Source: Streptomyces sp. DH5 (GTDB lineage: Bacteria > Actinomycetota > Actinomycetes > Streptomycetales > Streptomycetaceae). From it: a stretch of 64,000 nt of DNA. The stretch spans positions 1 through 64,000 of the forward strand of contig NZ_JAHWGP010000004.1 of the NCBI RefSeq assembly GCF_020873915.1, read 5' to 3'. The translations under genes were made by a program, and so were the position numbers. Positions 1-8,655 of the stretch are shown piece after piece. How positions within the stretch are numbered: position 1 is the stretch's first letter; every line of letters starts with the position of its first letter. The notes under the pieces were generated by a model. That model had not been told where the DNA came from, did no database searches, and saw only the letters and a program-made list of their open reading frames with translations.

Positions 1-20
1 GCCGAGAGTGGGGGAGGGAA

Positions 21-56
21 GGGGCGGCGGGGGCGAAACACCCCCCACCCGCCCCC
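21..56. terminator. Putative G/C-rich hairpin terminator
   Basis: A G-rich arm at 21-33 can pair imperfectly with a C-rich arm at 41-56 around a short A-rich loop. It lies just past the stop codon of the leftward SGNH hydrolase gene. There is no clear U-run, as is common for Streptomyces terminators. Confidence 0.35.
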
Positions 57-68
57 GGGAACGTCCCC

Positions 69-1448
69 TCACAGCTCCGCCGGCACCCCACCCTCCAGCA
101 CGTCCAGATCGAACTCCTTCGCCATCCGCACGTACCCCCGGTCACTGGGGTGCAGATGGTCACCGGAGTCGTACACCCTCCGCAGCCGCCCCGGATCGTA
201 CGGATCGCGCACCGCCCCGTCGAAGTCCACGACCGCGTCGAACACATCCCCCGACCGGATCTCCGCGTTGATCCGCTGCCGCACGGCCTCCCGCGCCTCG
301 GTGTACCCGCGGTGCCCCCGGAACGGCATCAGCGTCGCCCCGACCACCCTCACCCCCCGCGCGTGCGCCCGCCGCACCAGCGTCTCCAGGCCCGCCACGA
401 CCGGCTCCGGATCGGCGGCCCCCGGCGTCCGCAGGATGTCGTTGATCCCGAGCACGACCACCACGGCGCGGACGTTCGTCCGCCCCAGCACGTCCCGTTC
501 GAACCGGTGCAGCCCGCTGGGGTTCCCGGCCGGCCGTCCCGGCCCGTCGGTGAGCACCCGGTTCCCGCTGATGCCCGCGTTGACGACGCTGTAACGCGGC
601 ACGTCCCGCCCGGCGGCGACCGCGGCGCGCAGCCGGTCGGACAGCACGTCCGGCCAGCGCGTGTTCGCCCCGGTCGTGGAGGTGACTCCGTCGGTCAGCG
701 AGTCCCCGAGGACGACGACGGTCCCGTCGGCCCCGTCGCTCAGCACGTCCAGCGCGGTCGCGTACCGCCAGACCTTGCTGCGCCCGGTGTAGGCCGTGCC
801 GGTGGTGTCCCGGGTGTGCTCGCCCGCGGCGACGTAGGAGATCTGGCGGGCGTGCCGGTGGTAGGTCACCGGTCCGGACCCGACGGGGGAGTACGTCGTG
901 ATGAGCACGTCCCCGTCGTGCGGTACGGCGATGCGGACCGCGTCGCTCGTCGCCTCACCGCCGGGCGGGATGACGACCGACGGGTGCCCGGCGAAGGTGA
1001 GCCGCCGCATGGTGGAGGCGAGGGCCGCCGCCGTGTCCGGGTCGGCGGAGACGGCGAGGGAGGCGTGGGTGACGGTGAGCGGTGACTGTCCGTAGAGGTT
1101 GGAGAGGGTGACGCGGGCGCCGCTGCCGCCGGCGCTGGTGTGTACGACGTTGCGCACGGAGCGGCCGGCGAGGCCGGTCAGTTCGGTGCCGGGTTCGCCG
1201 CCGGCCGGGGCGGCGGCCCAGGAGGTGACCCAGGTGCCGGTGGAGACGGGGGCGGCCGGGTCGTTCAGGGTGCCACCGCCACCGCTGCTGCCGCCGGCGA
1301 GGGTGTCACGGTGCTTGGTGCCGCCGTCGGCGGCGACACCGACGTAGATGGTGGCGGAGACCGCCAGGATCGCGGCGACGACGGCGGCGAGCAGGGCGTG
1401 CTGCTTGGCGGGAGGGGCCACCGTGCCCCCGTCACGACCCCGGGTCAT
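69..1448 (-). CDS. Secreted/anchored SGNH (GDSL-type) hydrolase
   Basis: Predicted extracellular esterase or lipase of the SGNH fold. The N-terminus carries a basic stretch and one hydrophobic segment (ALLAAVVAAILAVSATIYVG), which would act as signal peptide or membrane anchor. The catalytic blocks are visible in order: GDSLTDG (nucleophile Ser), a Gly-rich NAGISGNR segment (block II), GINDI (block III GxND) and DHLHPSD with the Asp/His pair (block V). I placed the start at the ATG at 1448 because a GAGGAG ribosome site lies just upstream; the frame stays open to 1514. About 460 residues is long for a minimal SGNH enzyme, because a beta-rich region (roughly residues 70-230) precedes the catalytic domain, as in other Streptomyces secreted SGNH proteins. 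Substrate unknown. It is divergent from the DUF445 gene. Confidence 0.85.
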   Translation of the reverse strand: MTRGRDGGTVAPPAKQHALLAAVVAAILAVSATIYVGVAADGGTKHRDTLAGGSSGGGGTLNDPAAPVSTGTWVTSWAAAPAGGEPGTELTGLAGRSVRNVVHTSAGGSGARVTLSNLYGQSPLTVTHASLAVSADPDTAAALASTMRRLTFAGHPSVVIPPGGEATSDAVRIAVPHDGDVLITTYSPVGSGPVTYHRHARQISYVAAGEHTRDTTGTAYTGRSKVWRYATALDVLSDGADGTVVVLGDSLTDGVTSTTGANTRWPDVLSDRLRAAVAAGRDVPRYSVVNAGISGNRVLTDGPGRPAGNPSGLHRFERDVLGRTNVRAVVVVLGINDILRTPGAADPEPVVAGLETLVRRAHARGVRVVGATLMPFRGHRGYTEAREAVRQRINAEIRSGDVFDAVVDFDGAVRDPYDPGRLRRVYDSGDHLHPSDRGYVRMAKEFDLDVLEGGVPAEL

Positions 1449-1648
1449 GCTGTTCGGTTCTCCTCGGGAGACGGGAGCCGGATGCTCCGATCTGATGAAC
1501 CCATGATGTGTCATGAACTGGGCAGGCTGAGGTGAGGGACCCTTAGGTGATCCCCCTGGACAAACCCCCTCCGGACAGACGCCGGGAACTCCTGTTCCGT
1601 TCCAGGAGTCGGTCAGGAAGGGACACTGGGTGAGGGATCACTGAACGG

Positions 1649-3091
1649 GTGGAGCGGATGGAACGGACTGGATCGGCGCGCATGCCGGACGCATCGGAAC
1701 CGGCGGGCCCCGCGCAGCGGGACGCCGAAAGCCCGGCCGGAGCCGGAGACCAGGGCGAAGGCGGAGGCCAGGGCGAAGGCGGAGGCCGAGCCCAGCATGC
1801 CCGCCCCGCCGCCTTCACCAACCGCGCGATGAACACGTTCAGCCCCGCGGACGAGGAGAAGCGGCGCGGAGTGCGCCGGATGAAGCTCACCGCCACCGGC
1901 CTGCTGGTGTTCGTCGCCGTGGTCTACGTGCTGGCCGAGTGGGCCTCCCACCGGGGCGCCGGCCCCTGGGCGGGCTATGTCGCCGCCGCGGCCGAGGCCG
2001 GCATGGTCGGCGCGCTCGCCGACTGGTTCGCCGTCACCGCCCTCTTCCGCCACCCCCTCGGTCTGCCCATCCCGCACACGGCGATCATCCCCAGGAAGAA
2101 GGACCAGCTCGGCGTCTCCCTCGGGGAGTTCGTCGGGGAGAACTTCCTCTCCGAGGACGTGGTGCGCGGGCGGCTGCGCGCGGTCGGTATCGGCAGCCGG
2201 CTCGGCGCCTGGCTGGCCGTGCCCGAGCACGCCGACCGGGTGACGGCCGAGTTGTCGGCGGCCCTGCGCGGCGCGCTGACCGTGCTGCGCGACTCCGACG
2301 TCCAGGCGGTGGTCGGCGAGGCCATCACGCGCCGCGCCGACGCCCAGGAGATCGCGCCCGGCATGGGCAAGATGCTGGAGCGGATCGTCGCCGACGGCGG
2401 GCACAAGCGGGCCGTCGACGTGATCGTCACCCGCGGGCACGACTGGCTGGTGCTGCACGGCGACACGGTCATGGACGCCGTCCACGGCGGGGCGCCCGGC
2501 TGGACGCCCCGGTTCGTCGACCGCAAGGTCGGTGAGCGGGTCTACAAGGAGCTGCTGCGCTTCGTCACCGAGATGCGCGACATGCCCTCGCACCCCGCGC
2601 GCGGCGCCCTCGACCGTTTCCTCACCGACTTCGCCTCCGACCTGCAGGCCGACACCGACACCCGGGCCCGGGTCGAGCGCCTCAAGAGCGAGATCCTGGG
2701 CCGCGGCGAGGTGCAGGACCTGATCGCCTCCGCCTGGACCGCCGTCCGCGCCATGATCGTGTCGGCGGCGGAGGACGAGCGCAGCGAGCTGCGGCTGCGG
2801 GTGCGGGCCTCGCTGCTCTCCCTGGGGGCCCGCCTGGCGCTCGACCCGAAGATCCAGGGCAAGGTCGACGGCTGGCTGGAGAGCGCGGCGGTGTACGTGG
2901 TGACCACCTACCGCAAGGAGATCACCTCGCTGATCACCGACACGGTGGCGGGCTGGGACGCCGAGCACACCACGAAGAAGATCGAGGCCAACATCGGCCG
3001 CGACCTTCAGTTCATCCGGATCAACGGCACGGTGGTCGGTTCGCTGGCCGGCCTGGTGATCTACACGGTGTCGCGGGCGCTGGGAGCGTAG
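1649..3091 (+). CDS. DUF445 family membrane protein
   Basis: Matches the DUF445 family of bacterial membrane-associated proteins with no established biochemical role. An N-terminal extension rich in Gly, Glu and Gln (about 60 residues) precedes a first membrane helix (LTATGLLVFVAVVYVLAEW). The conserved family segment GMVGALADWFAVTALFRHPLG follows, then a long, mostly helical soluble region and a C-terminal hydrophobic segment (VVGSLAGLVIYTVSRALGA). Ends in the membrane are typical of the family. The start is uncertain: GTG 1649, ATG 1658 and ATG 1682 are all possible, and homologues often begin nearer the MNTFSP segment, so the low-complexity extension may be partly untranslated. It is followed by the MFS gene in the same direction, with a repeat-containing spacer. 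Confidence 0.85.
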   Translation: MERMERTGSARMPDASEPAGPAQRDAESPAGAGDQGEGGGQGEGGGRAQHARPAAFTNRAMNTFSPADEEKRRGVRRMKLTATGLLVFVAVVYVLAEWASHRGAGPWAGYVAAAAEAGMVGALADWFAVTALFRHPLGLPIPHTAIIPRKKDQLGVSLGEFVGENFLSEDVVRGRLRAVGIGSRLGAWLAVPEHADRVTAELSAALRGALTVLRDSDVQAVVGEAITRRADAQEIAPGMGKMLERIVADGGHKRAVDVIVTRGHDWLVLHGDTVMDAVHGGAPGWTPRFVDRKVGERVYKELLRFVTEMRDMPSHPARGALDRFLTDFASDLQADTDTRARVERLKSEILGRGEVQDLIASAWTAVRAMIVSAAEDERSELRLRVRASLLSLGARLALDPKIQGKVDGWLESAAVYVVTTYRKEITSLITDTVAGWDAEHTTKKIEANIGRDLQFIRINGTVVGSLAGLVIYTVSRALGA

Positions 3092-3104
3092 TACCGGCAG
3101 GAGG

Positions 3105-3182
3105 GCCGGGGGCGTGGTACCGCCGGTGGGACCGGGGAGTCGTGCCGCCGGCGGTGGGGCCGGGGGCGTAGTACCGCCGGTG
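3105..3182. repeat. 24-bp direct repeat, two copies
   Basis: Two 24-bp copies (3105-3128 and 3159-3182) differ at one base. They sit between the DUF445 stop codon and the MFS transporter gene, and a weaker related stretch overlaps the end of the DUF445 gene. GGTAC/CGCCGG blocks inside the copies allow hairpins, so this may act in termination. No gene fits the spacer. Confidence 0.5.
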
Positions 3183-3226
3183 AGGGGGCACACGAGGGAC
3201 GTTCGCTTTCCCGGAGGAGGACGTCC

Positions 3227-4705
3227 ATGGCCGCAGCGCAGTCCGCGTCGGGTCGCACGATCACCACCGACATCTCCGCCCGTCTGGACCGCTTGCCGTG
3301 GTCGCGCTGGCACTGGTCCATCGTCATCGGTCTGGGCACCGTCTGGATCCTCGACGGGATGGAAGTCACGATCGTCGGCAACATCGCCGGCAGGCTGGCG
3401 GAACCCGGCAGCGGCCTGGACATCAGCTCCGGCCAGATCACCGGCATCGCCGCCGCCCTCTATGTGACCGGCGCCTGCACGGGCGCCCTGTTCTGGGGGC
3501 GGCTGACCGACGTCTACGGCCGCAAGAAGCTCTTCCTGATCACCCTCGCCGTCTATCTCGGCGCCACCGCGCTGACCGCGTTCTCCTTCGACACCTGGTG
3601 GTTCTTCCTCTTCCGTTTCCTCACCGGCTTCGGCATCGGCGGTGAGTACGCGGCCATCAACTCCGCCATCGACGAGCTGATCCCGGCCCACTACCGGGGA
3701 CGCGTCGACCTGATCATCAACGGGAGCTACTGGCTGGGCGCCGTCGGCGGCGCGCTGCTGTCGATCGTCGCGCTGAACACGTCGGTCTTCCCGGCGGACG
3801 TCGGCTGGCGGCTGACCTTCGCCCTGGGCGCCGTCCTCGCCCTGGTGATCCTCCTGGTGCGGCGGCACGTCCCGGAGAGTCCGCGGTGGCTGCTGATCCA
3901 CGGCCGGGAGGACGAGGCCGAAGCGATCGTCCGCGACGCCGAGAGGATGATCGAGGCGGAGAAGGGCGAACCGCTGCCTCCCGCCGAGGGCGAGATGGTC
4001 ATCCGCCAGCGCAGGCGGACCACCTTCACCGAGATCGCCCACACGGTCTTCGCCAAGTACCGCAAGCGGTCGGTCCTCGGCTTCTCCCTCTTCATCGGGC
4101 AGGCGTTCCTCTACAACGCCATCACCTTCGGCTACGGCGCGATCCTCACCCAGTTCTTCGACGTCCCGTCCGGGAGCACCGGCTACTACTTCGCCGTCAT
4201 CGCGATCGGCAACTTCCTCGGCCCGCTGCTGCTCGGCCGCCTGTTCGACACGGTGGGGCGGCGGATCATGATCTCCGGGACGTACCTGGTCTCGGGTGTG
4301 CTGCTGTTCGCCACGGCCTGGCTGTTCGACCAGGGCTCGCTGAGCGCGACCACGATGACGGCCTGCTGGTGCGCGGTCCTGTTCTTCGCGTCGGCCGGCG
4401 CGTCCAGCGCCTACCTCACGGTCTCGGAGATCTTCCCGATGGAGACCCGGGCCATGTCCATCGCCTTCTTCTACGCCATCGGCACCGCCGCGGGCGGCAT
4501 CAGCGGCCCGCTGATCTTCGCCGAGCTCACCGGCTCCGGCAAGGTGCCCGACGCGGTCCTCGCCTTCCAGATCGGCGCGGGTCTGATGTGCGCGGCGGGC
4601 GTCGTGGCCGCGTTCCTCGCCGTGAACGCGGAACGCCGTTCCCTGGAACACATCGCGACCCCGCTGTCGGCGGCCGAGGTGCGGCAGGAACCGGCGGAGA
4701 AGTGA
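3227..4705 (+). CDS. MFS transporter, sugar/metabolite:H+ symporter type
   Basis: A 492-residue integral membrane protein with twelve hydrophobic segments, the usual size for the major facilitator superfamily. Family signatures seen are GRLTDVYGRKKLF (loop 2-3 motif A), RFLTGFGIGGEYAAINS in helix 4, PESPRWLL before the central cytoplasmic loop, and EIFPMETRAMS in the second half. These place it with the sugar-porter/metabolite:H+ symporter group rather than drug exporters. The substrate cannot be read from sequence. The start is well supported by a GGAGGAGG ribosome site seven bases before the ATG. No obvious regulator or catabolic gene is adjacent; the downstream gene is convergent. Confidence 0.9.
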   Translation: MAAAQSASGRTITTDISARLDRLPWSRWHWSIVIGLGTVWILDGMEVTIVGNIAGRLAEPGSGLDISSGQITGIAAALYVTGACTGALFWGRLTDVYGRKKLFLITLAVYLGATALTAFSFDTWWFFLFRFLTGFGIGGEYAAINSAIDELIPAHYRGRVDLIINGSYWLGAVGGALLSIVALNTSVFPADVGWRLTFALGAVLALVILLVRRHVPESPRWLLIHGREDEAEAIVRDAERMIEAEKGEPLPPAEGEMVIRQRRRTTFTEIAHTVFAKYRKRSVLGFSLFIGQAFLYNAITFGYGAILTQFFDVPSGSTGYYFAVIAIGNFLGPLLLGRLFDTVGRRIMISGTYLVSGVLLFATAWLFDQGSLSATTMTACWCAVLFFASAGASSAYLTVSEIFPMETRAMSIAFFYAIGTAAGGISGPLIFAELTGSGKVPDAVLAFQIGAGLMCAAGVVAAFLAVNAERRSLEHIATPLSAAEVRQEPAEK

Positions 4706-4835
4706 CGGGCCCGCGGGAAGGCGCTGCCGGGCCGCCCGCGGAAGCACGTCACGCCGTCAGGGCGCCCGAGCGTGGTCGCCGGGCGCCACGCCGTGCCGCG
4801 GCACGGCCGCCGGCGTCCCGGCTCCGACGGGACGT

Positions 4836-4855
4836 CGGAGCGAGCTCTCGCTCCG
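4836..4855. terminator. Bidirectional hairpin between convergent genes
   Basis: A perfect 9-bp inverted repeat (CGGAGCGAG, 2-nt gap, CTCGCTCCG) lies between the MFS gene and the convergent small membrane protein gene. It is flanked by two smaller repeated GCTCCG/CGGAGC hairpins between about 4820 and 4875. Confidence 0.5.
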
Positions 4856-4906
4856 ACGGGACACCGGAGCGAGCCCCGGCGCTCAGGGCCCCGGCCCGCT
4901 CCGCCC

Positions 4907-5209
4907 TCACCCCCGCCGGTCGGCCACCGCCCACGACGTGAGCGCCACGGCGCCCGCCACCCCGAACACGGCCGGCCACGCGCCGACCTTCTTCGCCAGC
5001 GGGTGCGACCCCGCGAACGCGGCGACGTAGGCGGCCGACAGCACGCCCGCGGTCACCCCGCCGGCCCGCTCCCGCCACTCCCGCGCGGCCGCGACCCCGG
5101 CGACGGCGAGAACCACCCCGCCCAGCTCCCGCTTCCGCGTCCACCGGGCCGCGCCGTATCCGCCGACGAGCCCTCCGGCCGCCATCACCGCACCGGGAAC
5201 CTTCGCCAT
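4907..5209 (-). CDS. Small hydrophobic membrane protein
   Basis: A predicted 100-residue protein composed largely of three Ala/Gly/Val-rich hydrophobic stretches (VMAAGGLVGGYGAA, LGGVVLAVAGVAAA, VFGVAGAVALTSWAVA) separated by Arg/Lys pairs, so it is probably a small integral membrane protein. I recognise no family or catalytic motif. The start at 5209 (MAKVPGAV) fits the protein's hydrophobic layout; longer in-frame starts exist but add proline-rich sequence. It is convergent with the MFS gene and divergent from the Hsp20 gene. Confidence 0.65.
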   Translation of the reverse strand: MAKVPGAVMAAGGLVGGYGAARWTRKRELGGVVLAVAGVAAAREWRERAGGVTAGVLSAAYVAAFAGSHPLAKKVGAWPAVFGVAGAVALTSWAVADRRG

Positions 5210-5363
5210 GCCGTCCGCCTCCTGCCACTGCGCCGACGCCCTCGGCGCCGGCGTCCGCCGGACTCCGAGGCTAACGCGCGGACCGGCACCCCCTGCGACC
5301 AGGCCCGGCGCCCCTTGCGACCAGGCCCGGAACACGCCCACCCGACCCAAACTGAGTCAGGTG

Positions 5364-5393
5364 TTGTCAACTTTCCTCCCCATGAGCTATATA
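5364..5393 (+). promoter_or_regulatory. Candidate housekeeping promoter of the Hsp20 gene
   Basis: TTGTCA at 5364-5369 and TATATA at 5388-5393 are separated by 18 bp, close to sigma-70-type consensus. They lie in the only A/T-rich patch upstream of the Hsp20 start. No HspR (HAIR) or CIRCE operator is evident. Confidence 0.55.
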
Positions 5394-5451
5394 CATAAGT
5401 GACCCCGTAAGGGCATCGCACAGATGACACCGCAGAGAGGAGCGACCTGTG

Positions 5452-5880
5452 ATGCTCATGCGTACCGACCCCTTCCGCGAACTCGACCGTTTCGCGCAGC
5501 AGGTCTTCGGTCCGGCGTCCGCAGCCCGCCCGTCGGCGATGCCGATGGACGCCTACCGGGCAGGGGACGACTTCGTCGTCCACTTCGACCTTCCCGGCAT
5601 CGACCCCGAGTCGATCGAACTCGACGTCGAGCGCAACGTCCTCAACGTCCGCGCGGAGCGCCGCTCGCCGGCCCCCGAGGGCGCGGAACCGGTGGTCGCC
5701 GAGCGCCCCACCGGCACCTTCACCCGCCAGCTCTTCCTCGGCGAGACCCTGGACACCGAGCGCATCGACGCCTCCTACGAGGCCGGCGTCCTGACCCTGC
5801 GCATCCCGGTGGCGGAGCAGGCCAAGCCGCGCCGCATCCACATCACCGGCGGCGACAGCCGCAAGCAGATCAGCAGCTGA
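5452..5880 (+). CDS. Small heat-shock protein, Hsp20/alpha-crystallin family
   Basis: An ATP-independent holdase chaperone that binds unfolding proteins in the cytoplasm. At 142 residues it is the normal size for bacterial Hsp20. The N-terminus [14 protein letters not shown] is typical of actinobacterial members. The alpha-crystallin domain covers about residues 35-125, with the conserved [17 protein letters not shown] and [12 protein letters not shown] segments; the last contains the GVL signature. The C-terminal tail is short and lysine/arginine-containing. GTG 5449 is an alternative start directly before the ATG; an AGAGGAG site precedes both. The gene appears to be transcribed alone, from the promoter at about 5364 to the strong terminator at 5895. 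Confidence 0.95.
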   Translation: MLMRTDPFRELDRFAQQVFGPASAARPSAMPMDAYRAGDDFVVHFDLPGIDPESIELDVERNVLNVRAERRSPAPEGAEPVVAERPTGTFTRQLFLGETLDTERIDASYEAGVLTLRIPVAEQAKPRRIHITGGDSRKQISS

Positions 5881-5894
5881 CACGGCACCCCGTG

Positions 5895-5946
5895 GCGTCC
5901 CGCGGGTGACCGGCCGCTGGAGCGCCGCCGGTCACCCGCGGGACGC
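5895..5946 (+). terminator. Strong hairpin terminator after Hsp20
   Basis: A perfect 20-bp inverted repeat (5895-5914 pairs with 5927-5946, 12-nt loop) starts 15 bases past the Hsp20 stop codon. Confidence 0.85.
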
Positions 5947-6008
5947 ACCCCCGTGCCCGCCCGCCCCGGGTGGGCGACCAGGTCCCGCAGATGGAGAGGA
6001 GCCCGCAC

Positions 6009-6506
6009 ATGACCACCCTGACCCCGGACCGCCCCGCCGTCACCGGACCGGACTCGACGCTCCCGCCCCCGCGTCCCGTGACGGACCCCGCCGGCCGGGG
6101 CCGTGACGACGGCTGGCGCGAACTGGTCGACGCGGTCCGGGAGTCGGGCCAGTACCCGACGAGGGCGGAGGCCGAGAGCGTCACCCGCGTCGTCCTGTCC
6201 GCCCTCGGCGGCCACGTGGTCGGCGACGAACGCGTCGACCTGGCCCGCGCCCTGCCCGAGGAGGCGGCGCGCGTGATCGCGGCCCAGGTCCCGGCGACCC
6301 GCGCACTGACGGCGGCGGAGTTCGTCGACTCGGTGGCGCGCCGCGTCGAGGGCGCGTCCCCGGCCACGGCCCGCTGGGACGTCAGCTCCGTCCTGAGCGT
6401 CCTGCCCGACCTCGTCGGCGACGCCCTGGTGACCCGCATCCTGGCCCAACTGCCCCCGGGCTACGCCCTCCTCTTCGGCCGGGCGGAACTCACCCCGGTG
6501 GGCTGA
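6009..6506 (+). CDS. DUF2267 domain protein
   Basis: A 165-residue soluble protein made of a short Pro-rich leader (about 35 residues) and a DUF2267-type helical region with two related halves: WRELVDAVRESGQYPTRAEA through LPEEAARVIAAQVP, and LTAAEFVDSVARRVEG through LVTRILAQLPPGY. The family is widespread in actinobacteria and cyanobacteria and its biochemical role is not known. The start ATG 6009 follows a GGAGAGGAG site; an upstream in-frame start at 5970 would run through the ribosome site and is unlikely. It is convergent with the next gene, with only 24 bp between stop codons. Confidence 0.85.
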   Translation: MTTLTPDRPAVTGPDSTLPPPRPVTDPAGRGRDDGWRELVDAVRESGQYPTRAEAESVTRVVLSALGGHVVGDERVDLARALPEEAARVIAAQVPATRALTAAEFVDSVARRVEGASPATARWDVSSVLSVLPDLVGDALVTRILAQLPPGYALLFGRAELTPVG

Positions 6507-6530
6507 CCCCCGCCCCCAGGGGCTCTCGCC

Positions 6531-7127
6531 TCAGGACTCCTGCCGGCCCTCGCCCCCGGCGCCCGTACCCGTGTCCGCCCCTTCGCCTTCGCCCTCGCCC
6601 GCCGCGGCCCGTGCCCGGCGCTCGGAGACCCAGCCCGCCGAGACGGCCGACGCCACGGCGGCGAGGGCGAAGCCCGCCAGGCCCGGGTTGACGTACGGGG
6701 GCACGTCACCGTTGTCGTAACTCCCGCCGTCACTCGTCTCGCACACGAAGGCGAGCGGCACGACGCCCACCCGGTAGCCGGTGATCTCCACCCCGGCGGC
6801 GGCCCGCTCCTCCCACCCGGCCGTACGGCAGGACCGGGGCGGAGACGAGTCCGTCCCCCCGTCCTCGGCCTCCACCACCGCCCCGAACACCTGGAGCAGC
6901 CCCAGGGCGTAGAGGGCCGCCGCCCCGGCGGCGGACAGTGCCGCCACCCCTCGGAGCGCGGCATGACGCTCCTTGAGCCCCGACAGCCCGTCGGCCACGG
7001 CCCCGACCCCGTACCCCACCAGGCCGAAGCAGGCCCCGACCAGGACCAGCAGGAACAGCGGAGCCAGAAACCACACGACGGGCCTCCCGGGCACGAAGAT
7101 CGAATCCGCAGAGTCCACCAGCCCCAC
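6531..7127 (-). CDS. Integral membrane protein of unknown function
   Basis: A 198-residue protein with about four hydrophobic segments: VVWFLAPLFLLVLVGACFGL, the adjoining VGYGVGAVADGL, AALSAAGAAALYALGLLQVFG and LAGFALAAVASAVSAG. An extracytoplasmic loop between the second and last helices contains two or three Cys residues that could form a disulfide. The C-terminal tail is rich in Ala, Glu and Gly. I do not recognise a family. It starts with GTG at 7127 without a convincing ribosome site and is divergent from the acetyltransferase gene. Confidence 0.7.
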   Translation of the reverse strand: MGLVDSADSIFVPGRPVVWFLAPLFLLVLVGACFGLVGYGVGAVADGLSGLKERHAALRGVAALSAAGAAALYALGLLQVFGAVVEAEDGGTDSSPPRSCRTAGWEERAAAGVEITGYRVGVVPLAFVCETSDGGSYDNGDVPPYVNPGLAGFALAAVASAVSAGWVSERRARAAAGEGEGEGADTGTGAGGEGRQES

Positions 7128-7407
7128 CCGCGCCCGACAGTGGCGGAAGTCACAGTTCCGGTAACAGCCGGGTCACAAGCCTCCCCGCAGGGACCGCACC
7201 CTCCGGCCCGGGACCGAAGGGCCGCACCCGCGCCCGGGAAGCGCCCGCGCCCACGAACCCCGGCGCCCGCCGACTGGCCGACCGCACCCGCCCCGACGGC
7301 ACGGGCCGGGTCACCCTGGCCGACCTCGAGGGGCACGCACTCCGCATTCCCGCATTCCGCACGGAACGGGACAAAGCGCGCCAACCCCTGTGGAACCGGA
7401 GCCGTGA

Positions 7408-7423
7408 GCGTACGATCGTACGC
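7408..7423. promoter_or_regulatory. Perfect 16-bp palindrome, probable TetR operator
   Basis: GCGTACGATCGTACGC is a perfect dyad ending exactly at the base before the acetyltransferase ATG. It contains TACGAT (7411-7416), which would place transcription start at the ATG itself. A TetR-family gene lies two genes into the same unit, so autoregulation is the simplest reading. Confidence 0.65.
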
Positions 7424-8005
7424 ATGGCGACGGACCACTTCGCGGACGACCCGCGCACCAACCTCGAACGGATGCTCGCAGGCGACCTCTACATCGCCGA
7501 CGACCCCGAGATCGCCCGCCGGCTGCGGCATGCCATGCGGCTCACGGCCCGCTACCAGGCCGCGTACCCGGAGGACCCCGCCGAGGCCCGGGCGATCCTC
7601 GTCGAGCTGCTCGCCTCCGCCGGTGAGGACGTCGACGTCCGCCCGCCGCTCCACGTCGACTACGGCAGCAACATCAGCATCGGCGCCCGTACCTTCGTCA
7701 ACTACAACCTGACCGCGCTGGACGTCGCACGGATCACCATCGGCGAGGACTGCCAGATCGGCCCGAACGTCCAACTCCTCACCCCCACCCACCCCCTGGA
7801 GCCGGAGCCCCGCCGCGCCAAGCTGGAGGCGGCACGGCCCATCACGCTCGGGGACAACGTCTGGCTCGGCGGCGGAGTCATCGTCTGCCCCGGCGTGAGC
7901 ATCGGCGACGACTCCGTCATCGGCGCCGGCGCGGTCGTCACCAGGGACATCCCCGCCGGTGTCGTGGCCGTGGGCAACCCCGCCCGCCCGGTCCGCACCC
8001 TCTGA
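7424..8005 (+). CDS. Maltose/galactoside O-acetyltransferase family enzyme
   Basis: Predicted acetyl-CoA:sugar O-acetyltransferase with a left-handed beta-helix (hexapeptide repeat) fold. At 193 residues it has the normal Maa/LacA length. An N-terminal helical Maa domain (ERMLAGDLYIADDPEIARRL) is followed by hexapeptide coils (IGARTFVNYNLTALD, ITIGEDCQIGPNVQLLTPTHPLEP, LGGGVIVCPGVSIGDDSVIGAGAVVTRDIPAGVVAVGNPAR). The His in TPTHPLEP is the expected catalytic residue. There is no ribosome site upstream and a palindrome abuts the start codon, so the mRNA is probably leaderless. The TetR gene follows 20 bp downstream. Confidence 0.9.
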   Translation: MATDHFADDPRTNLERMLAGDLYIADDPEIARRLRHAMRLTARYQAAYPEDPAEARAILVELLASAGEDVDVRPPLHVDYGSNISIGARTFVNYNLTALDVARITIGEDCQIGPNVQLLTPTHPLEPEPRRAKLEAARPITLGDNVWLGGGVIVCPGVSIGDDSVIGAGAVVTRDIPAGVVAVGNPARPVRTL

Positions 8006-8025
8006 CGGCGAGGCGCCCGCACCCC

Positions 8026-8571
8026 ATGGCCACCGGACACACCGACCCCCGGCGCCGCGACCGCATCCTCGCCGCCACCCTCGACCTGATCGCCGAGGAA
8101 GGCGTCGCCGGCGTCTCCCACCGCAAGATCGCCGCCCGCGCCCAGGTCCCCCTGGGCTCGATGACGTATCACTTCACCGGCATCGACGACGTACTGCTGG
8201 AGGCGTTCACCCGCTACTCGGACCACGTGGTGACCCTCTTCGAGCGGCACCTCTCCGCCGCCGCCACCCCCGACGAGGCCCGAGAGGCCGTCACCGACCT
8301 CATCCACACCCTCTCCGAGGGTCCCCGCCGCGAGCTGATCCTCACCCAGGAGCTCTACACCCTGGCGGCCCGCCACGACCCGTACCGTGCCCTCTGCAGG
8401 CGCTGGATGCGGCGCAGCCGCGACCTCCTGGAACACCACTTCCCGCCCCCCACCGCCCGTCAACTCGACGCGCTCATCGAGGGCCTGACCCTGCACCGTG
8501 CCCTGGACGACGCGCCCCCCGACCGTGACCTGACCCGGGAGGCGGTCCGGCGCGTCACCGCGGCCCCGTAG
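8026..8571 (+). CDS. TetR family transcriptional regulator
   Basis: A 181-residue TetR repressor. The N-terminal DNA-binding domain (about residues 10-55: RRDRILAATLDLIAEEGVAGVSHRKIAARA, then VPLGSMTYHFTGIDDVLLEAF) has the family's helix-turn-helix and the conserved Y-F segment. The variable C-terminal ligand domain is helical. It follows the acetyltransferase gene closely in the same direction and likely represses that unit by binding the perfect palindrome at 7408-7423. The inducer is unknown. Confidence 0.9.
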   Translation: MATGHTDPRRRDRILAATLDLIAEEGVAGVSHRKIAARAQVPLGSMTYHFTGIDDVLLEAFTRYSDHVVTLFERHLSAAATPDEAREAVTDLIHTLSEGPRRELILTQELYTLAARHDPYRALCRRWMRRSRDLLEHHFPPPTARQLDALIEGLTLHRALDDAPPDRDLTREAVRRVTAAP

Positions 8572-8655
8572 CCCGGCGGGCGGATGCCGGATGCCGGATG
8601 CCGGACCGCCGCCCGGCACGACGGCCGGCGGCCCGGAACCTGATCCGGGGGAGGG

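Noticed and set aside
1613-4747. Leftward 1044-residue open frame
   Set aside because: Antisense to two well-supported genes (DUF445 and the MFS transporter); composition is typical of a high-GC shadow.
5341-5448. HspR (HAIR) or CIRCE operator at the Hsp20 promoter
   Set aside because: Neither the CTTGAGT-ACTCAAG nor the TTAGCACTC-type dyad is present; only the promoter hexamers are supported.
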